This document shows, in pieces, positions 1 through 9,153 of a stretch of DNA of 64,000 nt. The stretch covers positions 41,552-105,551 of the forward strand of contig CAJTTO010000008.1 of assembly GCA_910579275.1 (NCBI GenBank). Direction: 5' to 3'. Position 1 is the stretch's first letter. Every line of letters starts with the position of its first letter. The translations under genes and the position numbers were made by a program. Below the pieces are notes generated by a model. It was not told the origin of the DNA. It ran no database searches and saw only the letters and a list, made by a program, of their open reading frames with translations. The stretch is from an uncultured Lachnospiraceae bacterium (GTDB lineage: Bacteria > Bacillota > Clostridia > Lachnospirales > Lachnospiraceae).

Positions 1-1288
1 GCCAGTCCGCAGGTCTTCCGACAATCCACTCCGCATAGGGGAGCTTCAATGATATCCCGCAGAGCCACTCAAAAGCACAGAGCAGGATATGGCACAATTC
101 TCCGGCAAGCTTTGCCATCCCGCTTCCTATCACCGCCGACAGACTGCCTAACCCCAGACAGAAAAGTCCGGACACCATCACAACAGTCATGGCCGGTATA
201 ATGATCAGGTTCAGCAAAAACGAGTACACGGGAAACCCATAATATACACACAGCATTATCGGAAAATGTACCATAAATATACTGAAACCCGCGCACAGTG
301 AGGAACCGGCTCCCTGAAGCAGACTTTTGATGCAGACACCTTTTCTGCGGGTCTCTGCGTGGCTGTCTGATGGTTGAATGACGGCACCAAAACAGCCGAT
401 ACCAAGCACTGCCCCAAACGAGAGTAAAAAACCTGCATGATACAGGTAAAGGGGCTGCTCCACAAGTATCAGCACCGCTGCCAGTGCAAGCGCCGTGAGC
501 ATATCATATGTCCGCCGCAGCAGTTTCGCTGTAAGCTGCATGGCAAACATAAACACCGCCCGATACGCTGAGCTGCCCATTCCAACCATATTCCCATATG
601 CAGTCATCAGAAAGATTGCCGTCAGCGCACAGAAACCCTGTGGAAGATATGCTTTTCGCAACAGTTTGTACAGCCCCATTCCAAGCAATGTTATGTGTAG
701 TCCCGATATGGCAAAAATATGCGCTATCCCGCTTCTCTGAAAGAGCTGTTTGCTCTGCGCATCAAGTCCCGACTTTGTCCCAAGAATCATTGCTTTCATG
801 ACAGATGCGTCCTTCTCGGAAAGAACCCTGTCAAATATATTTCCAAGGTAACATCTTATCCGGTATAACGTCTCATGATAAAACGAATATCCGCTTCCGG
901 CTGTGCATATCTTTGCCTTATACAGTTTAAAGTCTATGCCAAGTATCTGATAATAGCTCTTTGCATCGAAGCCTCCGGGATTTCGCGCCCGTTTCAGATA
1001 CGACACTTCCCCTTCCACGACAACCGTACTCCCCATCTTGGGCTCCGTTGTCATATCATCCGGTTCCATATAACATATTACATTTCCGTCAGATGAACTG
1101 CCGCTGATATCCTTTAGATACAGCACACATGTGCTGCCCTGCTGCTCCTTTTGGTACACTTCGCCGCGCAGCACGACACTGCTGCCCTCCGGAATGTCAT
1201 ATATGGTTTCCTGTGCCGGATTCCATTTCAGATATAAGAACACAATCGCCACAAATGCCGCACAGACACAGCACAGTGGTCTTTTCAT
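1..1288 (-). CDS. comEC: ComEC/Rec2-type DNA uptake channel, N-terminal part (cut by window edge)
   Basis: Reading the minus strand from an ATG at 1288 gives an open frame of about 429 codons that runs off the window with no stop. Seen: a short hydrophobic N-terminus, a soluble OB-like segment, the ComEC-hallmark segment RNPGGFD around residue 105, then a polytopic membrane region containing AHIFAISGLHITLLG and GNMVGMGSSAYRA, typical of the ComEC competence domain. The C-terminal metallo-beta-lactamase-like domain would lie outside the window. ComEC forms the inner-membrane channel for single-stranded DNA during transformation. It is the last visible gene of a minus-strand cluster with comEA, a two-component system and a GerMN lipoprotein; the gap to the upstream gene is about 50 nt. 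Identification is firm; whether the organism is transformable cannot be judged from here. Confidence 0.92.
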   Translation of the reverse strand, partial: MKRPLCCVCAAFVAIVFLYLKWNPAQETIYDIPEGSSVVLRGEVYQKEQQGSTCVLYLKDISGSSSDGNVICYMEPDDMTTEPKMGSTVVVEGEVSYLKRARNPGGFDAKSYYQILGIDFKLYKAKICTAGSGYSFYHETLYRIRCYLGNIFDRVLSEKDASVMKAMILGTKSGLDAQSKQLFQRSGIAHIFAISGLHITLLGMGLYKLLRKAYLPQGFCALTAIFLMTAYGNMVGMGSSAYRAVFMFAMQLTAKLLRRTYDMLTALALAAVLILVEQPLYLYHAGFLLSFGAVLGIGCFGAVIQPSDSHAETRRKGVCIKSLLQGAGSSLCAGFSIFMVHFPIMLCVYYGFPVYSFLLNLIIIPAMTVVMVSGLFCLGLGSLSAVIGSGMAKLAGELCHILLCAFEWLCGISLKLPYAEWIVGRPADW

Positions 1289-1339
1289 CTTTCAAACTTT
1301 CCTCCAGTTATTATTCTATCCGTTTCTGCCAAAGACCAA

Positions 1340-2287
1340 TCACTCCACAAGCGACAAATTCCGCTCAAATACGGTAGAAAGCTCGTATTTGTCCCGAAAC
1401 TTCCCGTCCTTATTTCCCTCAATGGCGATCTGTACTTTATTAATGTTGCTCAGCTCCACGAGTGAATTGACAATTGAATAGATTGTCACATCCGTCGTCA
1501 CATTATTGACTGCTGTAATCAGCGTATTGTCAAAAGTCAGGTAGCAGACACCATCCTTGACCGTACTGCTAATCAGCTTGGTTCCCGGACTAATCGTCGG
1601 ATAGGATTTGTCGTTTGCCGGACCGCTGATCAGCTGCTCAACGACCAGCTTTTCCATCGGTACATTGGAGACATCCGCATTGTGGGTCAATTCCCTGTTC
1701 ACGCTAATCAGTCCGTCCCCGGACTCATTCGCAAAATATAACCGCAGATTGACCTTGCTCTCCGCCGTCTCCACCTGCGTTCCTGCATTGTCGACAAACA
1801 TGTCCGCGGTCATAATCCCTATGGCGTTTCCGGACAAATCCGTAAGTGATTCCCCATTTATCGTAATCATCACGTAGCGCACGCCCGGAATGTTTGTGAG
1901 ACTCCTGACAAGCGCCGCCCTCGTCAGCACTTCCGTCGTCTTTGGAAGTTCTTTATACTTTTCCCCGAGAGACACAATGACCTGCTCACCGTCATACGAA
2001 TATGTGATAATATTAATCCCTGTCGTGAGCGTTGCCTTCAGTTCCTTGTTGTCCGGAACGGAACACAGCAGTGTCAGCACTTCCACAATGCGTTCCTTGG
2101 TATCCTCGCTCTCAAAATAATGGGTCTCTGTCACAAGCTTTGTCTCATTTTTATTCAGATAGGATATATCTACAGGCGTCCCTTTTTCTTCCGTTTTACT
2201 GCATCCGCCTGTCAAAACCATCATCAGACACACAAACATCAACATCGGAAAAAACATATGCCGCCTGCCCTCAGACATTAAATTCAT
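1340..2287 (-). CDS. GerMN-domain lipoprotein
   Basis: The N-terminus has a positive region, a hydrophobic stretch and the lipobox LTGGC, so an extracytoplasmic lipoprotein is expected. The mature part holds two GerM-like modules: one around residues 60-150 with YSYDGEQVIVSLGEKY and LVRSLTNIPGVRYVMITING, and one around residues 190-300 with LVVEQLISGP, YLTFDNTL and IVNSLVELSNINKVQIAIEG. GerMN domains occur in sporulation and germination lipoproteins and in proteins paired with envelope-sensing kinases. The start at 2287 is preferred over an upstream GTG at 2344 because GGGGGAG lies just before it. The gene follows the histidine kinase directly, so it may be an accessory of that kinase or an output of the same operon. 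Its substrate or ligand is unknown. Confidence 0.8.
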   Translation of the reverse strand: MNLMSEGRRHMFFPMLMFVCLMMVLTGGCSKTEEKGTPVDISYLNKNETKLVTETHYFESEDTKERIVEVLTLLCSVPDNKELKATLTTGINIITYSYDGEQVIVSLGEKYKELPKTTEVLTRAALVRSLTNIPGVRYVMITINGESLTDLSGNAIGIMTADMFVDNAGTQVETAESKVNLRLYFANESGDGLISVNRELTHNADVSNVPMEKLVVEQLISGPANDKSYPTISPGTKLISSTVKDGVCYLTFDNTLITAVNNVTTDVTIYSIVNSLVELSNINKVQIAIEGNKDGKFRDKYELSTVFERNLSLVE

Positions 2288-2345
2288 ACAACTCCCCCAT
2301 TCCTGCCAAAGTCTGCAAATCCGTGCAAAAAACCTTCCTTTCACA

Positions 2346-3809
2346 CTATGAAATGTACGTCAGCGGAATCTTTACCGTGAAGATTGTCCCAATCCCTTCT
2401 TCACTGTTGACTGATATGGAACCCCGGTGCATTAGAATCGCATTCCGCGTGATTGCAAGCCCTAACCCTGTTCCCCCGATTTCCTTGGAGTGGGATTTGT
2501 CCACTCTGTAAAAGCGTTCATAAATATGCTCAATGGACTCCTGCGGAATACCCACGCCAGAGTCGGAAACCTCGACGGAAAAATACTGGTGATCTGCATC
2601 CAGTATCACCTTTACCCATCCGCCCTCGTTGTTATACTTGATGCCGTTCTCCACAAGGTTCGACAGTGCCAGCGTCAGCTTTACCTCGTCCACTTCCGCG
2701 ATTACAGGCCTGCGGCTCTCAAAAATCAGCCTGACGTCCGCCCTTGTCGCGATAGGCCCTAAGCGTTTCAAAAGCAGCTCCAGCACCGCATTGATATCCA
2801 CGGACTCCACATTCATGTCAGCCGATGTCCGCGTCATCTTTACGAGGGACAATAAATCTGTGATTATTTTATTCTCCCGGTCGATTTCCTCCGCGATATC
2901 CGTCATAAATTCACGGTACAGCTCCGCGGGCACATCCTCCTGTATGATAAGGGAATCCGCAAGGACTTTCATTGACGCAAGCGGTGTCTTTAGCTCATGG
3001 GACACGTTTGACACGAATTCCTGTCTGGAGTCATCCAGCACTTTCATTCTTCCCATCATCTGGTTAAAGGCATCCCCGATATGCTCTGTCTCTATATAAT
3101 CCGTAACACTGATTTCCTCATCCGTAAAACCATTCTTTACCTCATTAATCGCGTCCGTTATCTTCTCAAACGGTTTCAGCATCTTCCTGCTCAGTAAAAG
3201 CGCAATTCCGAAAATGACAACCATCGCCACAATTTCCAGAAGAAAAGCACTACTCTGTATGTATTCGTAGCCGCTCATAATGCTGTCTGTTGATACGCTG
3301 GTGAGCATCACGCCCGCTACCCGCGTCCTATCCTCGAGTTTCTCCTCAATCGGCACGATAATCTCGATATAGCCCGTTTCCTTAAACAGGTTGGATGCAC
3401 CGCCGCCCTTAAAACACTTGATAATCGCCTCGGAAATAATCGTTTTCCCTTCGCTGATTGCGTAGGTGTCCTTTATGATTTTCAAATTGCCGTCTATGAC
3501 AAGGACGCGTCCGTCATACAGGTTTGAGAGCTGTGACAGTTCCGCGTTGACTACGTCACTGCTGCTGTCAAGCATGTAGTTATATGTAATCAGATGGTCT
3601 GCAATAATTTTTACCTGCGTCTGAACGGCGTTGGTACGGCTTGATATGGCATTGTCCAGATAGCGGCTTAAAATGCCGTAATGCAGCACCACGCAGGGAA
3701 TCATGCCTGTCAGCATCAGAAAACAAAAAATCCGTGTTTTCAGGCTTCTAAAGATTGTATAAAGTTTTCCTTTTTTTATCTTTTTCCAAAGTTTCGCCAC
3801 GTTTCCCAC
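2346..3809 (-). CDS. Sensor histidine kinase, WalK/PhoR-like
   Basis: The 487-residue protein has a transmembrane helix near residues 25-48, an extracytoplasmic sensor region of about 140 residues, a second helix near 188-210, a HAMP linker, a HisKA domain with the H-box SHELKTPLASMKV, and an HATPase domain with NLVENGIKYN, DSGVGIPQ and GGTGLGLAI. All catalytic motifs are intact. It starts with a GTG directly after the stop of the response regulator; a second GTG three codons downstream has the better spaced AGGTGG and may be the true start. Together with the upstream regulator it forms a complete two-component system. Its position between comEA and comEC is unusual. Confidence 0.9.
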   Translation of the reverse strand: MGNVAKLWKKIKKGKLYTIFRSLKTRIFCFLMLTGMIPCVVLHYGILSRYLDNAISSRTNAVQTQVKIIADHLITYNYMLDSSSDVVNAELSQLSNLYDGRVLVIDGNLKIIKDTYAISEGKTIISEAIIKCFKGGGASNLFKETGYIEIIVPIEEKLEDRTRVAGVMLTSVSTDSIMSGYEYIQSSAFLLEIVAMVVIFGIALLLSRKMLKPFEKITDAINEVKNGFTDEEISVTDYIETEHIGDAFNQMMGRMKVLDDSRQEFVSNVSHELKTPLASMKVLADSLIIQEDVPAELYREFMTDIAEEIDRENKIITDLLSLVKMTRTSADMNVESVDINAVLELLLKRLGPIATRADVRLIFESRRPVIAEVDEVKLTLALSNLVENGIKYNNEGGWVKVILDADHQYFSVEVSDSGVGIPQESIEHIYERFYRVDKSHSKEIGGTGLGLAITRNAILMHRGSISVNSEEGIGTIFTVKIPLTYIS

Positions 3810-4502
3810 CTATTTATAATAGTAGCCTACACCCCACTTGGTATGCACATACTTCGGCTCACTCGGGTTCGGCTCAATCTTCTCGCGCAGTCTTCTGATA
3901 TGCACGTCCACCGTGCGCACATCTCCCGGATAATCCTCGCCCCACACAAGCTTTAACAGATTTTCGCGGCCATAAACCTTGTTGGGATTGAGTACCAGAA
4001 GCTCCAGAACGTCGAATTCCTTCGCCGTGAGATTGACCTCCTGACCGCTCACATGCAGACGCCTGCCATCGCAGTCCAGCCGCAAGTCCCCCGCCTCTAT
4101 CACCTGTGCCTTTTTGTCCGTCGATTCCTTTCCTTTTCCGCCTGTCCTGCGTATGATTGCCTTGATTCTTGCCTTTACCTCAAGGATGTTAAACGGTTTG
4201 GTAATATAGTCGTCAGCCCCGTACTCAAGCCCGAGAATTTTGTCCATGTCCTCCCCCTTTGCCGTAAGCATGATGACAGGCACATCGGAAAACTCCCTGA
4301 TCTGCTGACATACCTCAAGACCTGTCAGCTTCGGAAGCATGATGTCCAGCAATATGATATCGTATTTATTATTTTTTGCCAGTTCGAGTGCCTCCTCGCC
4401 GTCGTAAGCACATGTGACCTCCATGTCGTCCTGCTCCAGACTGAAGCGAAGCCCTTTCACAATAAGCTTTTCGTCGTCCACTACCAAAACCTTTTTTCCC
4501 AT
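3810..4502 (-). CDS. OmpR/PhoB-family response regulator
   Basis: The receiver domain (residues 1-115) shows the acidic pair VVDDE, phospho-acceptor Asp in ILLDIMLP, Thr/Ser position VIMLTAK, and KPFN with the conserved Lys. The C-terminal winged helix (about 130-230) shows LTAKEFDVLELL, RENLLKLVWG and RTVDVHIRRLREKIE, typical of the OmpR/PhoB/WalR subfamily. The gene ends directly before the kinase start, so the two are co-transcribed and probably translationally coupled. The comEA stop lies about 22 nt upstream. The regulated genes cannot be deduced from the window. Confidence 0.92.
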   Translation of the reverse strand: MGKKVLVVDDEKLIVKGLRFSLEQDDMEVTCAYDGEEALELAKNNKYDIILLDIMLPKLTGLEVCQQIREFSDVPVIMLTAKGEDMDKILGLEYGADDYITKPFNILEVKARIKAIIRRTGGKGKESTDKKAQVIEAGDLRLDCDGRRLHVSGQEVNLTAKEFDVLELLVLNPNKVYGRENLLKLVWGEDYPGDVRTVDVHIRRLREKIEPNPSEPKYVHTKWGVGYYYK

Positions 4503-4524
4503 TGATTTATGAATCTCCCTACTT

Positions 4525-5274
4525 CTATATTTTAATTTTATCTTTTATCTTAGAAAAAAGCCCCTCTTTAATGCCATCTACTTTTTTGATATCCTCAATG
4601 CTGCGAAAACCGCCGTTTTTCTCCCTGTACGCTATGATTGCCAGTGCCCTGCTCTCACCAATACCTGACACGCCTGTCAGTTCCGCGACAGTTGCCGTGT
4701 TGATGTTGACAAGCCCGGAATCCATGTCCGCGTTACCCGGTTCGGATGACGCAGGCGGGTATGCCCCCGATGCTTTCAGCAAAGCGGCCTCCTCCTGTGT
4801 AAGGATTACTACCTGCTCCCCGTCCGCTATCTCCCTTGCCATGTTAAGGCAGGTATCGTCCGCATCACCGGACAGCCCGCCTGCAAGCTCCACAGCCTCA
4901 TACAGCCGGCTTCCCTGCCTGAGACAGTAGACGCCGGGAAGCTCGACAGCCCCGCACACATAAATATATACTGTCCCGCCAATTTCTGACACATCTGTCA
5001 TATTTTTATCATGCTCTGTATGCACGGATACTTCCGTTTCGGACATATATTCTGTTTCAGATAAATTTGCGTCGGAAAATTTTGTTTCAGAAAGATTTGT
5101 ATCGGAAATTTCCAAATTAATGTCGTCATGTGCCTGCGTACATCCACACAGTATAACAGGTTGGAGCATCGCCAGTACAAATACACACAACATGTATATA
5201 TGCTTTTTTCTAAAAATGAATTTGCAACGATTATTTTTTGTATTTATTATTAAATTTTTCATGTTGGATATCAC
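4525..5274 (-). CDS. comEA: ComEA-like DNA receptor with SLBB and helix-hairpin-helix domains
   Basis: The protein has a basic N-terminus, a hydrophobic segment ending in the lipobox-like ILCGC, a Ser/Glu/Thr-rich linker (about 50-95), an SLBB-type segment (VYIYVCGAVELPGVY, about 100-160) and a C-terminal double helix-hairpin-helix (VNINTATVAELTGVSGIGESRA and IEDIKKVDGIKEGLF). This is the ComEA architecture: a surface DNA-binding protein that hands DNA to ComEC. The Cys after the hydrophobic stretch suggests lipid anchoring rather than the usual plain transmembrane anchor. The start is a GTG behind AAGGAG; an ATG four codons later is possible. It heads the cluster that ends in comEC. Confidence 0.88.
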   Translation of the reverse strand: MISNMKNLIINTKNNRCKFIFRKKHIYMLCVFVLAMLQPVILCGCTQAHDDINLEISDTNLSETKFSDANLSETEYMSETEVSVHTEHDKNMTDVSEIGGTVYIYVCGAVELPGVYCLRQGSRLYEAVELAGGLSGDADDTCLNMAREIADGEQVVILTQEEAALLKASGAYPPASSEPGNADMDSGLVNINTATVAELTGVSGIGESRALAIIAYREKNGGFRSIEDIKKVDGIKEGLFSKIKDKIKI

Positions 5275-5372
5275 ATACTCCTTACTTTTCCCCTCTATGC
5301 ATATCCAATAATTATTCTATGCTAAATCCACTTTTATTACAAGTGCTAATTTTTACATTTCACGATTTTATG

Positions 5373-5509
5373 GTAACAGTTCAGCCTTCGGCTTCCTGTT
5401 ACAGGCATCAAGCCATGCATAACCACTTCGTGGTGGCTTGATGCATCTCTACCATTACGCTATTTCACGGACTTTGCAGTAAATGCAAAGTCCTGGGCTG
5501 AACTGTTAC
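5373..5509 (+). repeat. MITE-like element, copy A, with 8-bp target duplication
   Basis: A 137-bp non-coding element starts GTAACAGTTCAG and ends CTGAACTGTTAC, perfect inverted termini. ATTTTATG is present directly on both sides (5365-5372 and 5510-5517), an 8-bp target-site duplication. Internally it folds into a left hairpin GTAACAG/CTGTTAC, a GCATCAAGCCA/TGGCTTGATGC stem and an ACTTTGCA/TGCAAAGT stem. It is the shortest of five full copies in the window. Its right end overlaps and supplies the stop codon of the DUF4422 gene. Confidence 0.9.
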
Positions 5510-6681
5510 ATTTTATGGCTGATACAATACTGATACGCCCTTTCCGCATTGTCGCTGCCGTGGGCGTACAGGCGTACTGCAGCGCGGACTGCGATATCCG
5601 ATGTCCATGGCGGTACACTGCCCTTTCCCTGCCCGCAGCTTTTTTTCTCGATTGTTTTTACGTACTCTGTCTTAGCCGTCCGGTTTTCTTGTTCACGCTT
5701 GGTTGAGACTGCGCAAACCGCCTCTGCCGCAGCGCTGTTAAGCTCTCTGAAATAATCCATGACCGCCGCGTAGTCATTGATATGCTGCAAAAAACAGCTT
5801 CCATATTCCGCAAGCTCGAGATTTGCCGTGGAGACCGCCTGAAGGCAGAGCTTGCATTCACCATTGATATCGGATGCCTCCATAAGAATATCGGGTCTCT
5901 TTTTTAACACGGACTCAAAATATGCTTTTGCCCCGGCTGCATCCCTTCGCCAAAAGTAATCTGCCATTTTTTCCATGACCTCGTTTGTCTCTTTTTTCTC
6001 TCCGATAACGGCGACCCTGCACTCATATGCCTTTAAGTTCCTTGCCTTCACCCACACATACAGCAGAAACTCGGAAATAAAGCCGAATACCCGCTTGTGG
6101 TAATCGTCCGCAAACGTCAGGTCTACACGTTTCTGCAGCGCGGAAAAAATCGTAAAAAGCCACTCGCAGTACGCATCATACAGCGCTTTTGGGGCGACCA
6201 TGATATTGCCAAAATATGTTTTATTCTGGTGAACCAAACTGACAAATGTGTCATAATATTCCGGATAGCATTCTGAGATAATGCGCCCTGTCTCGTCGAG
6301 CATGCTGACATTGTGATGCGCGCCAAAACCGTCTCTGTATGATCCGGGAAGCTCAAGCTGTTTCGTCGTGACGATGTCATAAGTCTGCAGAATGCGCTCA
6401 TACTCCGCCTCCGAGAACACATATCCCTCCTCGCTCGTGAGAAAACGCCGATAGTGGCAGATTCCGACATAGTCCGTATCCACATCGTTCTTCCACACCC
6501 AGTAGACACCGGAAAGCTCTGCGTAGTAACAATTTAACTCCGATATGTTATCCCCTGTATCATCCCCGACATACCCGAAATCTTCTTTTGCATTTACATG
6601 CCCCACATGAAGCGGTATATACATTGGATCATTCGGCACCTCAAACTGTTTGTGTGTCATCGCATAAATTTTAACTGACAT
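5506..6681 (-). CDS. DUF4422-domain protein (probable glycosyltransferase-related)
   Basis: The N-terminal ~230 residues match the DUF4422 family: VKIYAMTHK at the start, a segment with GDNIS.LN..YAELSG.YWVWKN, then YVGICHYRRF, then FGNIMVAPKALYDAYCEWLF. DUF4422 proteins occur in capsule and exopolysaccharide loci and are thought to be glycosyltransferases. The C-terminal ~150 residues are not recognised. The start at 6681 follows GGAGAGAGG; an upstream in-frame ATG at 6768 lies in repeat-derived sequence and is unlikely. The stop TAA comes from the end of repeat copy A; without the insertion the frame would end ISHK-IVKCKN, a few residues longer. The gene is flanked by a repeat fragment upstream as well. 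No other glycan genes are adjacent. Confidence 0.8.
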   Translation of the reverse strand: MSVKIYAMTHKQFEVPNDPMYIPLHVGHVNAKEDFGYVGDDTGDNISELNCYYAELSGVYWVWKNDVDTDYVGICHYRRFLTSEEGYVFSEAEYERILQTYDIVTTKQLELPGSYRDGFGAHHNVSMLDETGRIISECYPEYYDTFVSLVHQNKTYFGNIMVAPKALYDAYCEWLFTIFSALQKRVDLTFADDYHKRVFGFISEFLLYVWVKARNLKAYECRVAVIGEKKETNEVMEKMADYFWRRDAAGAKAYFESVLKKRPDILMEASDINGECKLCLQAVSTANLELAEYGSCFLQHINDYAAVMDYFRELNSAAAEAVCAVSTKREQENRTAKTEYVKTIEKKSCGQGKGSVPPWTSDIAVRAAVRLYAHGSDNAERAYQYCISHKM

Positions 6682-6724
6682 CTGTCCTCTCTCCTTTTCA
6701 TTGTCATAAAGTATTTTCTGCCGG

Positions 6725-6764
6725 AGGCTTTGCACTAAATACAAAGCCCTGCGCCGAACTGTTA
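6725..6764 (+). repeat. Degenerate right-end fragment of the MITE family
   Basis: This stretch resembles the right end of the dispersed element: a TTTGCA...TACAAAG stem followed by GCCGAACTGTTA. The left half is missing. It lies just upstream of the DUF4422 gene, so that gene sits between two copies of the family. Confidence 0.6.
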
Positions 6765-6868
6765 TCACACTGCAGAATACTTTTCATATTTTATTATATA
6801 ATTATAGGAGGTTTTGCACAATGCAAAAGACAAGATTATGACAAATCATGTAGATTAAAGGAGAAATT

Positions 6869-7303
6869 ATGGATTTTTTTAGTAAGGTAGGTTCTACGAT
6901 TTCCAGCAAAAGCAAAGATGTCGCCAAAAAGGCAAAAGAACTTGCAGAGGTGTCGAGCCTGAATGGTCAGATTAACACACAGGAGGATATCATCAACAGG
7001 CTCTGCCTTGAAATCGGAAAGAATGTCTACGAAAGGCGGGACGTTTTCCCTGATAATGCGCTTGCGGAAAAATATACTGCTGTTTCGAACGCATACGCCG
7101 AAATTGAACGTCTGAAATCGGCAATTATCTCTGTAAAAGGTGCAAAGCAGTGCCCCAGCTGCGGAGTCGAAGTCGTACTGGACGCTGTGTTCTGTCCTGC
7201 CTGCGGCGCTTCGGTTCCTAACCCGGAGCCTGTCATGTATCCTGAGCAGACTACAAAATTTGATTCCACAGAAAACGATTTTACCGAAAACAGTTCCCTG
7301 TAA
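6869..7303 (+). CDS. Small zinc-ribbon protein
   Basis: A 144-residue cytoplasmic protein. The first ~90 residues are Lys-rich and probably helical (FFSKVGSTISSKSKDVAKKAKELAE), a pattern common in small Firmicute proteins with an N-terminal amphipathic coil. Residues ~93-112 form a zinc ribbon with two CxxC pairs (CPSCG and CPACG). GGAGAAATT precedes the ATG. It is transcribed divergently from the DUF4422 gene and ends before a bidirectional terminator. Its function is unknown; the ribbon suggests metal-stabilised protein or nucleic-acid contacts. Confidence 0.75.
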   Translation: MDFFSKVGSTISSKSKDVAKKAKELAEVSSLNGQINTQEDIINRLCLEIGKNVYERRDVFPDNALAEKYTAVSNAYAEIERLKSAIISVKGAKQCPSCGVEVVLDAVFCPACGASVPNPEPVMYPEQTTKFDSTENDFTENSSL

Positions 7304-7374
7304 AATCATTCCGCATACAGCAGTTTCCTTCTGCTTGTCTGCGTGTCCTGCCGACAATCTGTAAGGAACAAAAA

Positions 7375-7400
7375 CCCCATCATTTTTGATGGGATTTTTT
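7375..7400. terminator. Bidirectional rho-independent terminator
   Basis: CCCATCA/TGATGGG stem with a short T loop, flanked by a run of A on the left and T on the right, so it can act on both strands. It separates the convergent zinc-ribbon and hydrogenase genes. Confidence 0.8.
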
Positions 7401-7407
7401 GTTTCGT

Positions 7408-9153
7408 CTATTTCATTGTATCCGGCATCTGCCATGCATTATGATCCGTGTGCAGCAGCAGATGCGCCTTGTGCGATAACGGTTTTTCCATAAATTCGTC
7501 ATACAGCCGCCCCACTGCCTTGTTTTCATGTGAAAACCGGACAGGCGCCGTCTCGTCCAGCGTCCTGAGATTTCCGCTGCGCGCTGTGGCAAGCTCGCAC
7601 CCGTCCTTGATGGGCTGCCCGCCGCCGCCGACACAGCCGCCGGGGCATGCCATGACTTCCACAAAGTCATAGTGTACCTCCCCGCACTCCAAGGCATCAA
7701 TCAATTCCCTTGTATTTGCCAGACCGTTTACAACCGCAGTTCGAATCGTGGTATCCTTGATGCGGAACACTGCCTCCTTCCATCTTGGCTGTTCCCGCGT
7801 GCTCCTGACTTCCGAAAAAGCATCTGCATCCGGATTTTCCCCGGTAATCAGATAATATGCCGAGCGGAGCGCTGCCTCCATAACGCCTCCTGTCGTTCCG
7901 AAAATCACCCCGGCACCTGTTCCGTCCGCCATAGGATCATCGCACACGGCATCCTCAAGCTTATCCGGATCAATGTGCGCCATTCGTATCATGCGCGTCA
8001 GTTCCCTCGTCGTTAGCACCACATCCACATCATGTCCGGCATACTCCTCATAGAACAGTTCCATATTGCGTTCACCCTTTTTGGCTACGCAGGGCATTAT
8101 GGACACAGTTACCATGTCCTCAGGCGCAACGCCGATTTTTTTCGCAAAATACGTTTTCATCACCGCGCCAAACATCTGCTGAGGAGACTTTGCGGTGGAA
8201 AGCCTTGGAACCAGATGCGGGTACTGGGACTTCACAAAACGCACCCAGCCCGGACAGCATGAGGTGAACATGGGCATCTGCTTCGTGTCCCCCTTCGAAA
8301 AGCGTTCCACAAACTCACTTCCCTCCTCCATAATCGTGAGATCTGCGGAAAATACTGTATCAAAAACATAGTCAAAGCCAATTTTGCGAAGCGCATCGAC
8401 AATTTTTCCCATGGTGGCGTCCCTGCCGGGAATGCCAAACACCTCGCCCCATGCGGCGCGCACAGCCGGCGCCACCTGAACTACGGTAACTTTTTTCCTG
8501 TTCTCGATTGCCCACCATGCCTTCTCCGTATCGTCGCGCTCACGAAGCGCCCCCACCGGACAGTGCGTGATACACTGTCCGCAAAGCACACAGTCAGACT
8601 CCTCTATCCTGCAGTTTCCGGACACATAGACGCCTGTACGCGAGCCGGTTCCCCCGACATCCCATACCTTAACGCCCTGCACCTTTTCGCAGACAGATAT
8701 GCACCGCATACATTTTATACATTTGTCATTATCCCTGATTAGCGGAAAATTTCTGTTCCACGGAAGCGGGGTCAGCTCTTTTTCATATGGGACATCCAAA
8801 ATATTCAAATCTCTGGTAATCGTCTGCAATGAACAGTTTCTGTTCCTTGCACATGTCACACAGTTGCTATTGTGCTGCGAAAGAATCATCTCCACTGTCT
8901 TTTTACGGTTTCTGCGGACTTTGGGGCTGTTGGTGTGAATAATCATTCCTTCTTCCACTTCATTGTTGCAGGATGTGACGAGCTTGTCCTTTCCTTCAAT
9001 CTCAACGACACAGACCCGGCAGGCGCCGATTTCATTGATGTCCTTCAGAAAACACAGTTTGGGAATCGGAATGCCTGCAATGTTTGCCGCATCCATAATG
9101 GTGCTTCCCTCCGGCACTTCGATTGCTTTCTGGTCTATTTTAAGCTTTACCAT
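7408..9153 (-). CDS. hydA: [FeFe] hydrogenase catalytic subunit
   Basis: The 581-residue protein has an N-terminal 2Fe-2S ferredoxin-like domain (CRVCVVEI and CNN motifs), a His-Cys 4Fe-4S segment (HNSNCVTCARNRNC), a two-cluster ferredoxin domain (CIKCMRCISVC, CVLCGQCITHCPVGA), and the H-cluster domain with all three signatures: TSCCPGW (L1), MPCVAKKGE (L2) and ACPGGCVGGGGQP (L3). It should evolve or oxidise H2 with electrons delivered through the clusters. The start overlaps the stop of the upstream gene by 7 nt and has GGAGGGCGAG in front. Pairing with a GltD-like flavoprotein fits the glutamate-synthase-linked group A class of the hydrogenase classification. Maturases HydEFG are not in the window. 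Confidence 0.95.
   Translation of the reverse strand: MVKLKIDQKAIEVPEGSTIMDAANIAGIPIPKLCFLKDINEIGACRVCVVEIEGKDKLVTSCNNEVEEGMIIHTNSPKVRRNRKKTVEMILSQHNSNCVTCARNRNCSLQTITRDLNILDVPYEKELTPLPWNRNFPLIRDNDKCIKCMRCISVCEKVQGVKVWDVGGTGSRTGVYVSGNCRIEESDCVLCGQCITHCPVGALRERDDTEKAWWAIENRKKVTVVQVAPAVRAAWGEVFGIPGRDATMGKIVDALRKIGFDYVFDTVFSADLTIMEEGSEFVERFSKGDTKQMPMFTSCCPGWVRFVKSQYPHLVPRLSTAKSPQQMFGAVMKTYFAKKIGVAPEDMVTVSIMPCVAKKGERNMELFYEEYAGHDVDVVLTTRELTRMIRMAHIDPDKLEDAVCDDPMADGTGAGVIFGTTGGVMEAALRSAYYLITGENPDADAFSEVRSTREQPRWKEAVFRIKDTTIRTAVVNGLANTRELIDALECGEVHYDFVEVMACPGGCVGGGGQPIKDGCELATARSGNLRTLDETAPVRFSHENKAVGRLYDEFMEKPLSHKAHLLLHTDHNAWQMPDTMK

Noticed and set aside
6836..7435. Minus-strand frame of 199 codons over the zinc-ribbon gene
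   Set aside because: The plus-strand zinc-ribbon frame has two CxxC motifs and a ribosome binding site; the antisense frame crosses a terminator.
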